Source of the DNA: Gammaproteobacteria bacterium
GTDB lineage: Bacteria; Pseudomonadota; Gammaproteobacteria; Xanthomonadales; Xanthomonadaceae
Assembly: GCA_026398715.1 (NCBI GenBank)
Contig: JAPLSI010000009.1
Coordinates: forward strand, 1 to 5,598
DNA length: 5,598 bases
Reading direction: 5' to 3'
Part shown: piece after piece, positions 1 to 5,598 of the stretch
Layout of the letters: every line of letters begins with the position of its first letter
How positions within the stretch are numbered: the stretch's first letter is position 1
Notes under the pieces: model-generated
The model's database searches: none
The model's input: the letters and a program-made list of their open reading frames with translations, nothing else
Told to the model about the DNA's origin: nothing
Program-made: the position numbers and the translations under genes

Positions 1-284
1 GTGATGACTTCCTCGTTGCTCTCTGGCGCGCGGGTCGTCTTGGGCTTGACCAGCAGCCGGATCTGCTCAGGGCTGAGTCGCAGCTCGGGGCATCGGCCGG
101 CGGCGTAGACCGCGTCGATGATTTCCTGAGTGCCGTAGGCGTTGAAGCGCCGATACAGAGTGAGCGTGCCGTCGCGCTGCTCGCAGATCGAGCAGAAGTC
201 CATGTACATCGGCGTCGGCGAGGCCTTGAACAACCGATAGTCGGCGATGTCGCGCGTCTCGCCGCAAGCACGGCAGCGCGCCAT
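1..284 (-). CDS. Cys4 putative zinc-binding phage protein (partial, 3' end outside window)
   Basis: This is an open frame of 94 complete codons from ATG at 284-282 that leaves the window without a stop. It begins MARCRACGETRDIADYRLF and has C4-x2-C7 and C31-x2-C34 with 23 residues between the pairs, a spacing typical of a zinc ribbon or treble clef. A fifth Cys (C65) follows. The downstream part (about 45-94) has a helical NAYGTQEIIDAVYAAG segment and a basic KPKTTR stretch, consistent with nucleic-acid contact (inference). It starts 19 nt after the terminase stop, with a weak GGGA about 10 nt upstream. An in-frame GTG at 290-288 is an alternative start. No HNH catalytic motif is visible in the part present, so I do not call it a nuclease. 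The position suggests a packaging-module accessory or transcription factor. Confidence 0.7.
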   Translation of the reverse strand, partial: MARCRACGETRDIADYRLFKASPTPMYMDFCSICEQRDGTLTLYRRFNAYGTQEIIDAVYAAGRCPELRLSPEQIRLLVKPKTTRAPESNEEVI

Positions 285-303
285 CAGCACTGGTTCCCGG
301 GGC

Positions 304-768
304 TTATTGATCTTTTTCATTGATCACGTAGAACTCGGCGTCGATGATGCTGCCAGCTCCCAGGCTTTCGATGAGGTCAGCGTCGGTCATGGTGCGTACC
401 GACTGCTGCAGCGCGTCGACCGAGGCTTTGATGTTGATGTCGATCTTGGCAGGGGTGTCGTAGCCCAGCAGCTTGGCGATTTCCTTCCAGCCGGCGATCT
501 CGGTCATGGGCTCGCCGAGGATGCGCGCCCGGCCTACGGCCTCGTGCATGCCGAACACGACGTCCTCTTTGCTGATCTGGGTCGCGCCGCGAATTGCTTT
601 CTTGGCCAGTTCGCGCGCCTGGATGATGTGCGGGGCCTTGATCCGGCCAAGCGGCATGCCCGCCATCTGCGCTGCCGTCCGCATAGGTAGCTGCAGGTAC
701 TCCGTGTTGTATACGAAGGTCGCTTCTTCCTGGGTCAGCCCGGCGATAGCGGGAAGCTCGTCAGTCAT
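304..768 (-). CDS. Probable phage terminase small subunit
   Basis: This 154-residue, largely helical protein is likely the DNA-recognition subunit of the packaging terminase, which would bind the packaging site and recruit the large subunit. Residues 11-43 (LTQEEATFVYN, then RTAAQMAGMPLGRI) read as the N-terminal helix-turn-helix common in small terminases. Residues 67-111 include KEDVVFGMHEAVGRARI and GWKEIAKLLGYDTPAKIDI. These resemble the segment of terminase small subunits in which an E-[IL]-A-K-x-L-G-x-x-x-P-x-K motif ends the helical core. The C-terminus (about 112-154) is acidic and could contact the large subunit. The ATG overlaps the upstream stop (TAATG), with AGAG 7 nt upstream (776-779) inside the tail gene. 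It could be another small DNA-binding phage protein, but the motif set and length favour terminase. No large subunit is visible here. Confidence 0.72.
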   Translation of the reverse strand: MTDELPAIAGLTQEEATFVYNTEYLQLPMRTAAQMAGMPLGRIKAPHIIQARELAKKAIRGATQISKEDVVFGMHEAVGRARILGEPMTEIAGWKEIAKLLGYDTPAKIDINIKASVDALQQSVRTMTDADLIESLGAGSIIDAEFYVINEKDQ

Positions 769-3419
769 TACGATTCTCTTTCAGCAACAATGACATCGTT
801 TGTCATTCGCCCGGCAACGATAGTGTCAGCATCCTGCTGCGCAGCAGACGTTAAAGCAAGCGGGTCTCGGTTGCCAATGATCGTGTCGTTGGGGGCGCGG
901 TTCGCTGCTGTGGTGTCGGCTGGCAAACGTTCGGCTTCGACCGTAACGAGCGGTGGCCGCTCGGCGATGATACGCGGACGATTGCGCTGCGCTCTTCCGG
1001 TCGCCATCGGAATAAAAGTTAGGAACGTGGTGCCGCTCAGCAGCCCTGCGCCCAGAAGCGTGCCGGACGGCGTAAACGCCATGAAGCTGGCGGCGGCGCT
1101 GCCCTCGCCGGTGAGGGTGAGCTCGCCAAAGGCTTCGAAGGTCAACGTGGCGGCTTCGCCCTGCATCGCGCCGTCGCCGGTCAGCACCACGGTCGGAATG
1201 AAGGTCAGCGAGCTCGAGCCCGCCAACGCCGCGGCGCCTTGCACCGTGGCCGAGTGGGTCAACACGACGAGCTGGGTGCCTGCGAGTAGGCCCGCGCCCG
1301 CCAGTGTCGCTTCGGGTGCCAGCGTCAGACCTGCTTGTCCGGCTTCGGGTGCCAGCGTCAGACCTGCTTGTCCGGTAATTGCGCCTGCGCCAGAAAGGGC
1401 TGCCGACGGAGCCATGGACAGCGTGGCCGAGCCCACAAGGGCGCCGGTGGCCAGCATAGCGCCCTGTGGCGCCAGAGCCAGGCTGCTCGCGCCTTCAATT
1501 TCGCTGATGCCGACGTTGGTAAGGTCGCCATCGGGCGCAAACGTGAGCGAGGCATTGCTGACCAGCGCGCCTGCGCCAAGCAAAGTACCCGCGTTGTCGA
1601 AGGCCATGGCCGTGGCCACGCCCAAGCTACCGCTGCCGGTTTGCGTTCCGGCTGGGGTGAAGGTGAGGCTGCTTGTGCCTGCCAGGACGCCGCTAGCCAA
1701 CATCGTGCCGGTTGGCGTCAGCGTCAGCGCGCTGGTGCCGACTACGGCGCCCGCGCCTTGCAAGTTTGCGGCTGGGGTGAGTGACAGGCTTGTAGCGCCG
1801 ACCATGGCGCCCACACCAGACAGCGAGCCCGCCGGGGTCAGCGTAATCGCGCTGCTACCGACGGCGTTGGCCGTGCCGACCAGCGCACTCGATGGTGCAA
1901 AGGCCAGCGAGCTCGCACCGGCGATCGCACCGGCACCGGCTAGGGTCGCGCTGGGGGTCAACGTCAGGGCAGTAGATCCGGCGATCGCACCCGCGCCGGC
2001 CAAGGCCGCGCTCGATGCCAGGCTCAACGTGCCGCTACCGGCCAAGGCGCCGCTGGCCAACAGCGCGGCAGACGGGGCAAGGGTCAGGTCGCTGCTACCG
2101 ACCGCTGCCATGGTAGCGGTCATGGTGCCGCTGGGCGTGAAGCTGACCGCGCCAGTCGCTACGCCTGCAGCGGCACCGGCCAATGCGCCTGCCGGGGCAA
2201 AGGACAGGGCGGTAGTACCTGCCAGCGCGCCTGCGCCCGCCAAGGTCGCAGACAGCGCAAAGGTCAGCGACGATGAACCAATAATCGCGCCGTCGGCTTC
2301 GGGTTCCTCGCTGCGGAACGCTAGGTAGGCATAGACCACGCCGGAATCGTTGTATCGGGCATCGGCGGTGATGATCTGGAAGCCGGTGCCGCTGCTGTAC
2401 CCGATGAAATCGTCGCTCTGCTCGCTCGCATAGAACGGCGAATTTAACCCGCCGCCGTAGTAGCTGACCTTGCCGGTGCTGACCGCCCAACCAGGGTTTC
2501 GCCCCTGCAAAGCAAGCTTACCGGCTCGATTGCGGTCGCCTGTCGAGCCTGCGGTAGTGCCTGGCTTGACCAGCACCATGCCAGGCGTCCAGCCGGTTGT
2601 AATCGTCGGGCCGCTGGCGCTTCCGTTGCCGGTGTAGGTGCCGCTTTGACTTAGCTCATCGGCGCCCCCGCTACCGGGGTGGAAGGCGAGCCAGACATAC
2701 GGCGATGCGTTCGTGTTGGCTGTGCTGCTGACCTGGAAGTTGGTGGCGTCCGGGTCAGCGCTGTTCCAGATGGTCGAGCCGGAGTTGTAGTCACCGGCGA
2801 CGGCATCGCCAAAATTAAAGTCCACCGCATTGCCGAAGCCGCTGTGGTACCAGTGCCCGGCCTGGTCTCCAGCGCCGGTGATTGTCATAACCATGGCCGG
2901 CGCAATGCCCAAGCCGTGCGCGATGGATTGCGAGCTACCGATGCCGTTGCCGGTGTAGGAGCCGGTCGTGTAAACGCTGGAGCGTGAGGAAATGCAGAAC
3001 GCGGAGTAGTCCACGCCCGATTCGTTGTAAAGCGAGCCTGCGCTTAGGGCCAGGTTGCCCGCGTTGTTGATCGTTTCGCCGTCCGACGAGTAGGTGTCGC
3101 CGTTGGTATATACCGCCAAGCCACCGCCCGCCGGCGCGTCGAATATGAGGCGGGGCTGTCGGCTGGCCGACGTGTTGGTGCCGTGCCGGACCGCGAAGAT
3201 GATGACGTCGCCGCGCGTGCCGTTACGCGACAGGCCGGTAGTGATCGTTTGCGCCCCGCCCGTGCCCGTCCAGGTGATGTAGGCGCAGCTTGCCGCAATG
3301 GGTATGTCGAGCCCGCCCGCCGGCGTAAACGTCAGCGAAGCGCTGCCCGTCATCAACCCGGTGTTGGCAGGCGGCTCGGCCCAAGCCTCCGTTGCGTAGG
3401 GCGCGCTACCCCAGCTCAT
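768..3419 (-). CDS. Large repetitive phage tail-associated protein, 883 residues
   Basis: Residues 43-150, 152-247 and 259-369 look like three copies of one beta domain. Copies 2 and 3 open with GSYTGNG (153-159) and GTYTGNG (260-266). All three close similarly, with SGVDYSAFCI, SPYVWLAF and SGVVYAYLAF. This matches the pattern I associate with DUF7483-type modules in phage tail proteins. Residues 381-808 are about 20 copies of a 20-residue motif, G-S-x-x-L-T-[FL]-x-P-x then [AG]-x-L-x-[GA]-[AS]-G-[AV]-[LI]-[AV], in perfect register for the first 13. Residues 811-883 switch to a 10-residue repeat rich in Arg, Asp and Thr. There is no signal peptide. The layout suggests globular heads on a long beta-repeat stalk (inference). 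The stop TAA shares its last A with the next ATG. The function is likely fibre or appendage, and I do not recognise an exact relative. Confidence 0.7.
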   Translation of the reverse strand: MSWGSAPYATEAWAEPPANTGLMTGSASLTFTPAGGLDIPIAASCAYITWTGTGGAQTITTGLSRNGTRGDVIIFAVRHGTNTSASRQPRLIFDAPAGGGLAVYTNGDTYSSDGETINNAGNLALSAGSLYNESGVDYSAFCISSRSSVYTTGSYTGNGIGSSQSIAHGLGIAPAMVMTITGAGDQAGHWYHSGFGNAVDFNFGDAVAGDYNSGSTIWNSADPDATNFQVSSTANTNASPYVWLAFHPGSGGADELSQSGTYTGNGSASGPTITTGWTPGMVLVKPGTTAGSTGDRNRAGKLALQGRNPGWAVSTGKVSYYGGGLNSPFYASEQSDDFIGYSSGTGFQIITADARYNDSGVVYAYLAFRSEEPEADGAIIGSSSLTFALSATLAGAGALAGTTALSFAPAGALAGAAAGVATGAVSFTPSGTMTATMAAVGSSDLTLAPSAALLASGALAGSGTLSLASSAALAGAGAIAGSTALTLTPSATLAGAGAIAGASSLAFAPSSALVGTANAVGSSAITLTPAGSLSGVGAMVGATSLSLTPAANLQGAGAVVGTSALTLTPTGTMLASGVLAGTSSLTFTPAGTQTGSGSLGVATAMAFDNAGTLLGAGALVSNASLTFAPDGDLTNVGISEIEGASSLALAPQGAMLATGALVGSATLSMAPSAALSGAGAITGQAGLTLAPEAGQAGLTLAPEATLAGAGLLAGTQLVVLTHSATVQGAAALAGSSSLTFIPTVVLTGDGAMQGEAATLTFEAFGELTLTGEGSAAASFMAFTPSGTLLGAGLLSGTTFLTFIPMATGRAQRNRPRIIAERPPLVTVEAERLPADTTAANRAPNDTIIGNRDPLALTSAAQQDADTIVAGRMTNDVIVAERES
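771..989 (-). repeat. C-terminal 10-residue (30 bp) tandem repeat
   Basis: Residues 811-883 fall into seven successive 10-residue units plus a three-residue end, with consensus R-x-P-x-D-T-I-[IV]-A-[NE]. Arg recurs at 821, 831, 841, 851, 871 and 881, and only 861 (Gln) departs. Clear units are RLPADTTAAN (831-840), RAPNDTIIGN (841-850) and RMTNDVIVAE (871-880). The composition is charged and unlike the preceding Gly/Ala array. Confidence 0.8.
996..2279 (-). repeat. 60 bp tandem array encoding a 20-residue repeat (about 20 full units plus two partial)
   Basis: Residues 381-640 contain 13 consecutive units of exactly 20 residues, starting GSSSLTFALSATLAGAGALA. Two extra residues (I641, E642) break the register. 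Units then start at 643, 663, 683 (half), 694, 714, 734, 754, 774 (22 residues) and 796 (half, ending near 808). At the DNA level neighbouring units are well diverged: 1921-1980 and 1981-2040 share 38 of 60 bases by my ungapped hand count. The amino-acid pattern of Gly at 1, Leu at 5, Pro at 9, Leu/Met at 13 and Gly at 17 persists. This points to an old array held by selection on the protein fold. Confidence 0.9.
1309..1375. repeat. Exact 33 bp tandem duplication
   Basis: Bases 1309-1341 and 1342-1374 are identical and the match extends one base further to 1375. It is in frame and doubles the 11-residue segment GQAGLTLAPEA (residues 683-693 and 694-704). It contrasts with the diverged surrounding units, so it is the most recent event in the array. 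Confidence 0.95.
3309..3347 (-). repeat. Isolated N-terminal copy of the 20-residue motif
   Basis: Residues 25-37 of the 883-residue protein read GSASLTFTPAGGL. This is nearly identical to the first half of the stalk units, for example GTSSLTFTPAGTQ at 581-593. It lies about 340 residues ahead of the main array, in front of the three beta domains. Confidence 0.65.
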
Positions 3420-3421
3420 AG

Positions 3422-4228
3422 TCAGTCAATCCGCGTAAGGATCGCGCAGCTACCTGATTCGATAATGGTCGTGGTGGCTGCAATCTCGGAGCTGTGCCAC
3501 AGCTCCAGGTCGCCAGCAGCGGTGACCTCGATAGTTACTTCAATGATGTCGTAAAGATCGACATTGATGACGCCCACGCCTGCGCTAACCATGTTTGGTG
3601 AAGTGGTGCTGTATGCCTTGCTCGCCCAGCCGTTCAACACGCCGCCAGTGACCAGCGCAGCACCGGATTCTTCCTCGGTCAGGCCGTTCGACGCGGTGGT
3701 GATGGTCGCCACGTTGCGCCGCATGATGGTCTTGCGGGCCGCGGTGCCGGTGAAGTTGATGCCAAGTCCCACGCCCGTCGTGCTGGTACCCGACGAGTTA
3801 ATCAGGTGGTAGGTGCATTGGTACAGGCCGGGCTGCAAAGCGGCGAATTGGAGGCCCGTCACTTCGGTGCCGGTGACGCCTGTTACAGAGTGGTCGGCTG
3901 CTAGGCGCGCTGTCTTGGGGTTGCGGTTGGACGCGATGGGGCCGCAATAGATGTTGCGCGTACCGGCCGCCCAGTTGACGGCCGCGCCAGCGTTGGAGGA
4001 TGCCAGCACAACGGTGCGCGCCAGGGTGTCGGTGGCGGCGTCGGTGACCAGGCCGATGCCGCACTCCCAGTCGGTGCCGTTCTCCGCAACATAGTTGCAG
4101 TAGTTGGCGTCACCTACGCCAGCCACGAAGCCACGGAACCCGGTCGGAACGCCAGCGTTGAGGCTGTACGTTCCGGTGCCGGTTGTCGTGGACTGTTCCT
4201 TAACGCGATCAGCTTCGACAAACGCCAT
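3422..4228 (-). CDS. Phage tail fibre/appendage-type protein, two modules, 268 residues
   Basis: The N-terminal module (about 1-97) has EADRVKEQSTTTGTGTYSL, then GFRGFVAGVGD (30-40), ENGTDWECGIG (49-59), DTLARTVVLASSNAG (67-81) and VNWAAGTRNIYC (84-95). This module recurs in many phage tail-region proteins and probably anchors the protein to the virion. The C-terminal module (about 105-268) reads as a beta-sandwich. It has alternating strands such as LYQCTYHLIN (135-144), INVDLYDIIEVTIEV (221-235) and a final GSCAILTRI (259-267). This resembles C1q/TNF-like jelly rolls used at fibre tips, but the assignment is structural inference. Receptor contact is plausible and unproven. The start lies 3 nt after the upstream stop, and its own stop lies 2 nt before the next gene. 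Ribosome sites at both junctions are weak, suggesting coupled re-initiation. No membrane segment is present. Confidence 0.65.
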   Translation of the reverse strand: MAFVEADRVKEQSTTTGTGTYSLNAGVPTGFRGFVAGVGDANYCNYVAENGTDWECGIGLVTDAATDTLARTVVLASSNAGAAVNWAAGTRNIYCGPIASNRNPKTARLAADHSVTGVTGTEVTGLQFAALQPGLYQCTYHLINSSGTSTTGVGLGINFTGTAARKTIMRRNVATITTASNGLTEEESGAALVTGGVLNGWASKAYSTTSPNMVSAGVGVINVDLYDIIEVTIEVTAAGDLELWHSSEIAATTTIIESGSCAILTRID

Positions 4229-4231
4229 GAC

Positions 4232-4672
4232 TTAGGCCGCCGTGGTGGTAAGCGCACCGATAGCGAAGCTGGGCGTGATGCCTGCGCTGATGGCCAGGGA
4301 CGCGGTGAGTGCGCCGGACAAGAACAGGTTGCCCGCGCCCGACGCATCGGAGCCGATGCTGAAATGGGTCGCGGTACCCGAGCCTGCGGTACAGGCGCCG
4401 AAGGTAACCGCGGCGTCGTTGGCGACGGTATCGCCGGTGACGGTCCAGCCTGCGGTGCTGCGAGCCACGGCCACGCGGGCATAGCCGGTGTAGGCAATCT
4501 CGTTGGTGGTCTGGCTGCCTGCCTCGCCCGGGTCGGACGTATGCAAGGCGATGTGGAAGCTGCCCGGCGTGGTAGATCCGCGCAGGCCGGTGGCGTCACC
4601 GATGTTGGCGGCGTTCGCGTTCTCGAACAGCAGTTGCAGGATAAGAGTTTCAAGAGCGTTGGTTGCGGACAT
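4232..4672 (-). CDS. Conserved phage structural protein (Gp80/tail-fibre-like family), 146 residues
   Basis: This encodes a 146-residue protein of a type often found beside phage tail and capsid genes. Diagnostic-looking segments are a helical start TNALETLILQLLFEN (4-18), IGDATGLRGS (24-33), the FHIALHTSDPGEAG block (39-52), TNEIAYTGYARVAVARS (56-72), ATHFSIG (101-107) and a closing ITPSFAIGAL (132-141). From memory these recur in many phage proteins annotated as structural, tail-fibre or hypothetical. The rest is Ala/Gly/Ser/Thr-rich and probably beta. The start is supported by GAGGA 7 nt upstream (4680-4684) in the 14 nt gap. It ends only 3 nt before the next gene, so the two are likely co-translated. 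The exact virion position is not shown by the sequence. Confidence 0.7.
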   Translation of the reverse strand: MSATNALETLILQLLFENANAANIGDATGLRGSTTPGSFHIALHTSDPGEAGSQTTNEIAYTGYARVAVARSTAGWTVTGDTVANDAAVTFGACTAGSGTATHFSIGSDASGAGNLFLSGALTASLAISAGITPSFAIGALTTTAA

Positions 4673-4686
4673 GGCGATTTCCTCGG

Positions 4687-5091
4687 TTAGGCGGGTTCAG
4701 GCAGCAGGCGCGTGGTCTGCGGGTTGACAGTGACTTTCCCGCCTGTCGCGGGTTCCAGCACCTGCGGATCTCCGCCGCGGTCGAGCACCACGTCGTAGAC
4801 ATAGCGCGCTTTCTTGTGATTATTGATGGGAAGCTCAAGCGTGTCTTCAGCCGAAACATCCACCGTAATCAGCCCGTCGGTGCCTGGCTCAATCGTGAGC
4901 CGGCCGTTGGTCGTGCTCAGTTCGAGCAACGCGGTGGCCGTGTTCCTGCGAAGCCGGATACGCATGGTCGCGCCAACGACGCCGGTCAGGTCGATCGGCA
5001 CCAACGTGGTTTTGTTGACCAGTTGCACTTGGTCGGCCCAGGTCAGGCCGCGAATCATCCGCAGTTGGCTGGTGGCAAAGCTAAGGGACAT
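4687..5091 (-). CDS. Phage structural/tail-type beta-rich protein, 134 residues
   Basis: The protein is 134 residues and predicted mainly beta. An early RGLTW (residues 14-18) is followed by PIDLTG (32-37), a basic strand MRIRLRR (43-49), GRLTI (63-67), YVYDVVL (97-103) and a closing GKVTVNPQTTR (118-128). A short N-terminal strand, then P-x-DLTG, an Arg-rich strand, a YxYD-type strand and a G-x-V-x-V-x-P ending is a layout I know from small phage tail and baseplate proteins, loosely like the BppU N-terminal domain. The name rests on pattern resemblance only. There is no signal peptide or membrane segment. It follows the membrane gene after 60 nt, the longest gap in the window. It is separated by 14 nt from the next structural-type gene, so it probably belongs to the virion block. 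Confidence 0.6.
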   Translation of the reverse strand: MSLSFATSQLRMIRGLTWADQVQLVNKTTLVPIDLTGVVGATMRIRLRRNTATALLELSTTNGRLTIEPGTDGLITVDVSAEDTLELPINNHKKARYVYDVVLDRGGDPQVLEPATGGKVTVNPQTTRLLPEPA

Positions 5092-5099
5092 GGCAGGGA

Positions 5100-5103
5100 C
5101 TCC
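5100..5103 (-). promoter_or_regulatory. Shine-Dalgarno site deciding the start of the 134-residue gene
   Basis: GGAG on the minus strand lies 8 nt before the ATG at 5091-5089. The longer in-frame start at 5124-5122 has no purine-rich site ahead of it, so the shorter protein beginning MSLSF is preferred. Confidence 0.6.
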
Positions 5104-5151
5104 GGCCGGCGTTGCGCACAGCATGCAAGAAACTTTGCGGGTTTGCGAATG

Positions 5152-5496
5152 TCATGCCAGCGTCCAGGCCAAGGCGGCGACGTAGCCTATTTTGCACAGC
5201 ACATGCAGGGCCTGGTCGGCGTTGAAGTCGATCCACCCTTGGCTCTTGGCCCAGTCGATCGCCGCGTGGGCGACCAGCTCGACGAAGAAAAACGTCAGCG
5301 ACCAGGTAATGAAGAGCACTGCGGCTGCGTGCAGGAAGGCATGGGCGAACAAGACCTGATACCACGGCACGCCCGGAATCGGCGTCTTGTGATTCTTGGC
5401 CTTGGCCATGAAATCGCCCTGCCCGGCGTAGTCCAGATAGAAGTGGGCCGTGAGCAACATGAGCAGCAGCATGAAATAGCCCAGAAGCTCATTCAT
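5152..5496 (-). CDS. DUF3307-type small integral membrane protein
   Basis: This encodes a 114-residue hydrophobic protein with about three or four likely membrane segments (near residues 5-21, 46-66, 67-85 and 99-113). The pattern H18-x3-D22-x3-Q26-x3-M30-x3-K34 near the N-terminus, a central H52-x3-H56, then H77-x2-ID81 and a late DQ-x2-H (residues 94-98) match the conserved polar residues I associate with DUF3307. This family occurs in bacteria and phages and its function is not established. The His and Asp residues sit at or in membrane helices, which could suggest metal binding or proton handling (inference). I chose the ATG at 5496 rather than 5505 because it has AAGGA at 9 nt spacing and overlaps the upstream stop as ATGA. 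A holin-like role is possible given the phage setting, but nothing in the sequence shows it. Confidence 0.75.
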   Translation of the reverse strand: MNELLGYFMLLLMLLTAHFYLDYAGQGDFMAKAKNHKTPIPGVPWYQVLFAHAFLHAAAVLFITWSLTFFFVELVAHAAIDWAKSQGWIDFNADQALHVLCKIGYVAALAWTLA

Positions 5497-5598
5497 AGCT
5501 TGCATTCCTTCGGGTCCGGCTTCTTGCCGTCCTGGATTCCGGCCAGCAAGCGCTGCAGGCAGTGGTAGTAGTCAATGACGTCGCCGCGCTGCTCGTGG
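5493..5598 (-). CDS. C-terminal end of an unrecognised protein (partial, 5' end outside window)
   Basis: An open frame enters from the right edge and encodes 34 residues before a TGA at 5495-5493. The visible tail is hydrophilic, with a DYYHCLQRLL stretch followed by a Lys/Pro/Asp-rich end (GKKPDPKECKL). This is too little to assign a family. Two things support it as a real gene: its stop overlaps the start of the next gene as ATGA, and the next gene's Shine-Dalgarno-like AAGGA lies inside its last codons. That is the usual arrangement of translationally coupled phage genes. With a membrane protein directly downstream, a lysis-related role such as a spanin is possible, but that is speculation from position only. 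No signal peptide or lipobox can be judged because the N-terminus is missing. Confidence 0.6.
   Translation of the reverse strand, partial: HEQRGDVIDYYHCLQRLLAGIQDGKKPDPKECKL
5506..5510 (-). promoter_or_regulatory. Shine-Dalgarno site deciding the start of the DUF3307-like gene
   Basis: On the minus strand AAGGA is followed by 9 nt and then the ATG at 5496-5494. The alternative in-frame ATG at 5505-5503 directly abuts this AAGGA with no spacer, so it is unlikely to be used. The site lies inside the last codons of the upstream gene. Confidence 0.6.

Noticed and set aside
247..690. 147-codon plus-strand open frame
   Set aside because: It is antisense to the terminase-like gene, which has a convincing motif set, ribosome site and coupling.
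996..2279. CRISPR-like array
   Set aside because: The period of 60 bp stays in frame through an open reading frame, and there are no conserved repeats alternating with unique spacers.
790..2328. 512-codon open frame on the plus strand
   Set aside because: It is antisense to the 60 bp repeat array. GC-rich periodic sequence lacking stops in one antisense frame produces it automatically. Its translation is Ala/Pro/Val-rich with no recognisable domain.
768..3419. Diversity-generating retroelement target in the large tail protein
   Set aside because: No C-type-lectin ending, no template/variable repeat pair and no reverse transcriptase are visible. The repeats are ordinary tandem coding units.
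5092..5151. Promoter or terminator in the longest intergenic gap
   Set aside because: Only a short CCGGCCGG palindrome and a weak four-base stem are present. There is no stable stem with a T-run and no convincing -35/-10 pair.
5081..5155. 24-codon minus-strand frame (MTFANPQSF...) that overlaps the DUF3307 stop as ATGA and ends inside the next gene
   Set aside because: It could couple translation across the 60 nt gap, but it has no good ribosome site and no recognisable content. The next gene has its own GGAG site, so I do not call it a gene.
4663..5568. 301-codon open frame on the plus strand
   Set aside because: It runs antisense across three well-supported, tightly packed minus-strand genes and their junctions. 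Its composition (Arg/Gln/His/Gly-rich) is typical of a GC-rich shadow frame.

Overview
This 5.6 kb window is a piece of a tailed-bacteriophage genome or prophage. It is GC-rich, which fits a proteobacterial host such as a beta- or gammaproteobacterium, though the host cannot be fixed from the sequence alone. All eight supportable genes lie on the minus strand, so transcription runs from the high coordinates to the low ones. Packing is tight: the five intergenic gaps are 60, 14, 3, 2 and 19 nt (98 nt in all), and two junctions are start/stop overlaps. I see no internal terminator or promoter, so the window looks like the middle of one late-gene operon.

In transcription order it holds: (1) the C-terminal 34 residues of an unrecognised protein entering from the right edge; (2) a small membrane protein of the DUF3307 type; (3) a 134-residue all-beta phage structural-type protein; (4) a 146-residue protein of a common phage structural family; (5) a 268-residue tail-fibre or appendage-type protein with an N-terminal phage module and a probable C-terminal beta-jelly-roll; (6) an 883-residue tail-associated protein; (7) a likely terminase small subunit; (8) a Cys4 (CxxC...CxxC) protein that runs off the left edge. 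Genes 3-6 look like a virion or tail appendage block. Gene 7 starts the DNA-packaging block, and a terminase large subunit would be expected beyond the left edge.

The 883-residue gene is the most interesting object. It has three N-terminal beta-type domains of one apparent family. These are followed by about 20 copies of a 20-residue Gly/Ala/Ser/Thr/Leu repeat (60 bp period, 996-2279), which contains one exact 33 bp tandem duplication. A chemically different C-terminal tail follows, with a strict 10-residue period (771-989). A single stray copy of the 20-residue motif lies near the N-terminus. I found no CRISPR array, tRNA, insertion sequence, diversity-generating retroelement or defence system. 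The novelty here is in repeat architecture and gene order, not in a recognisable new system.
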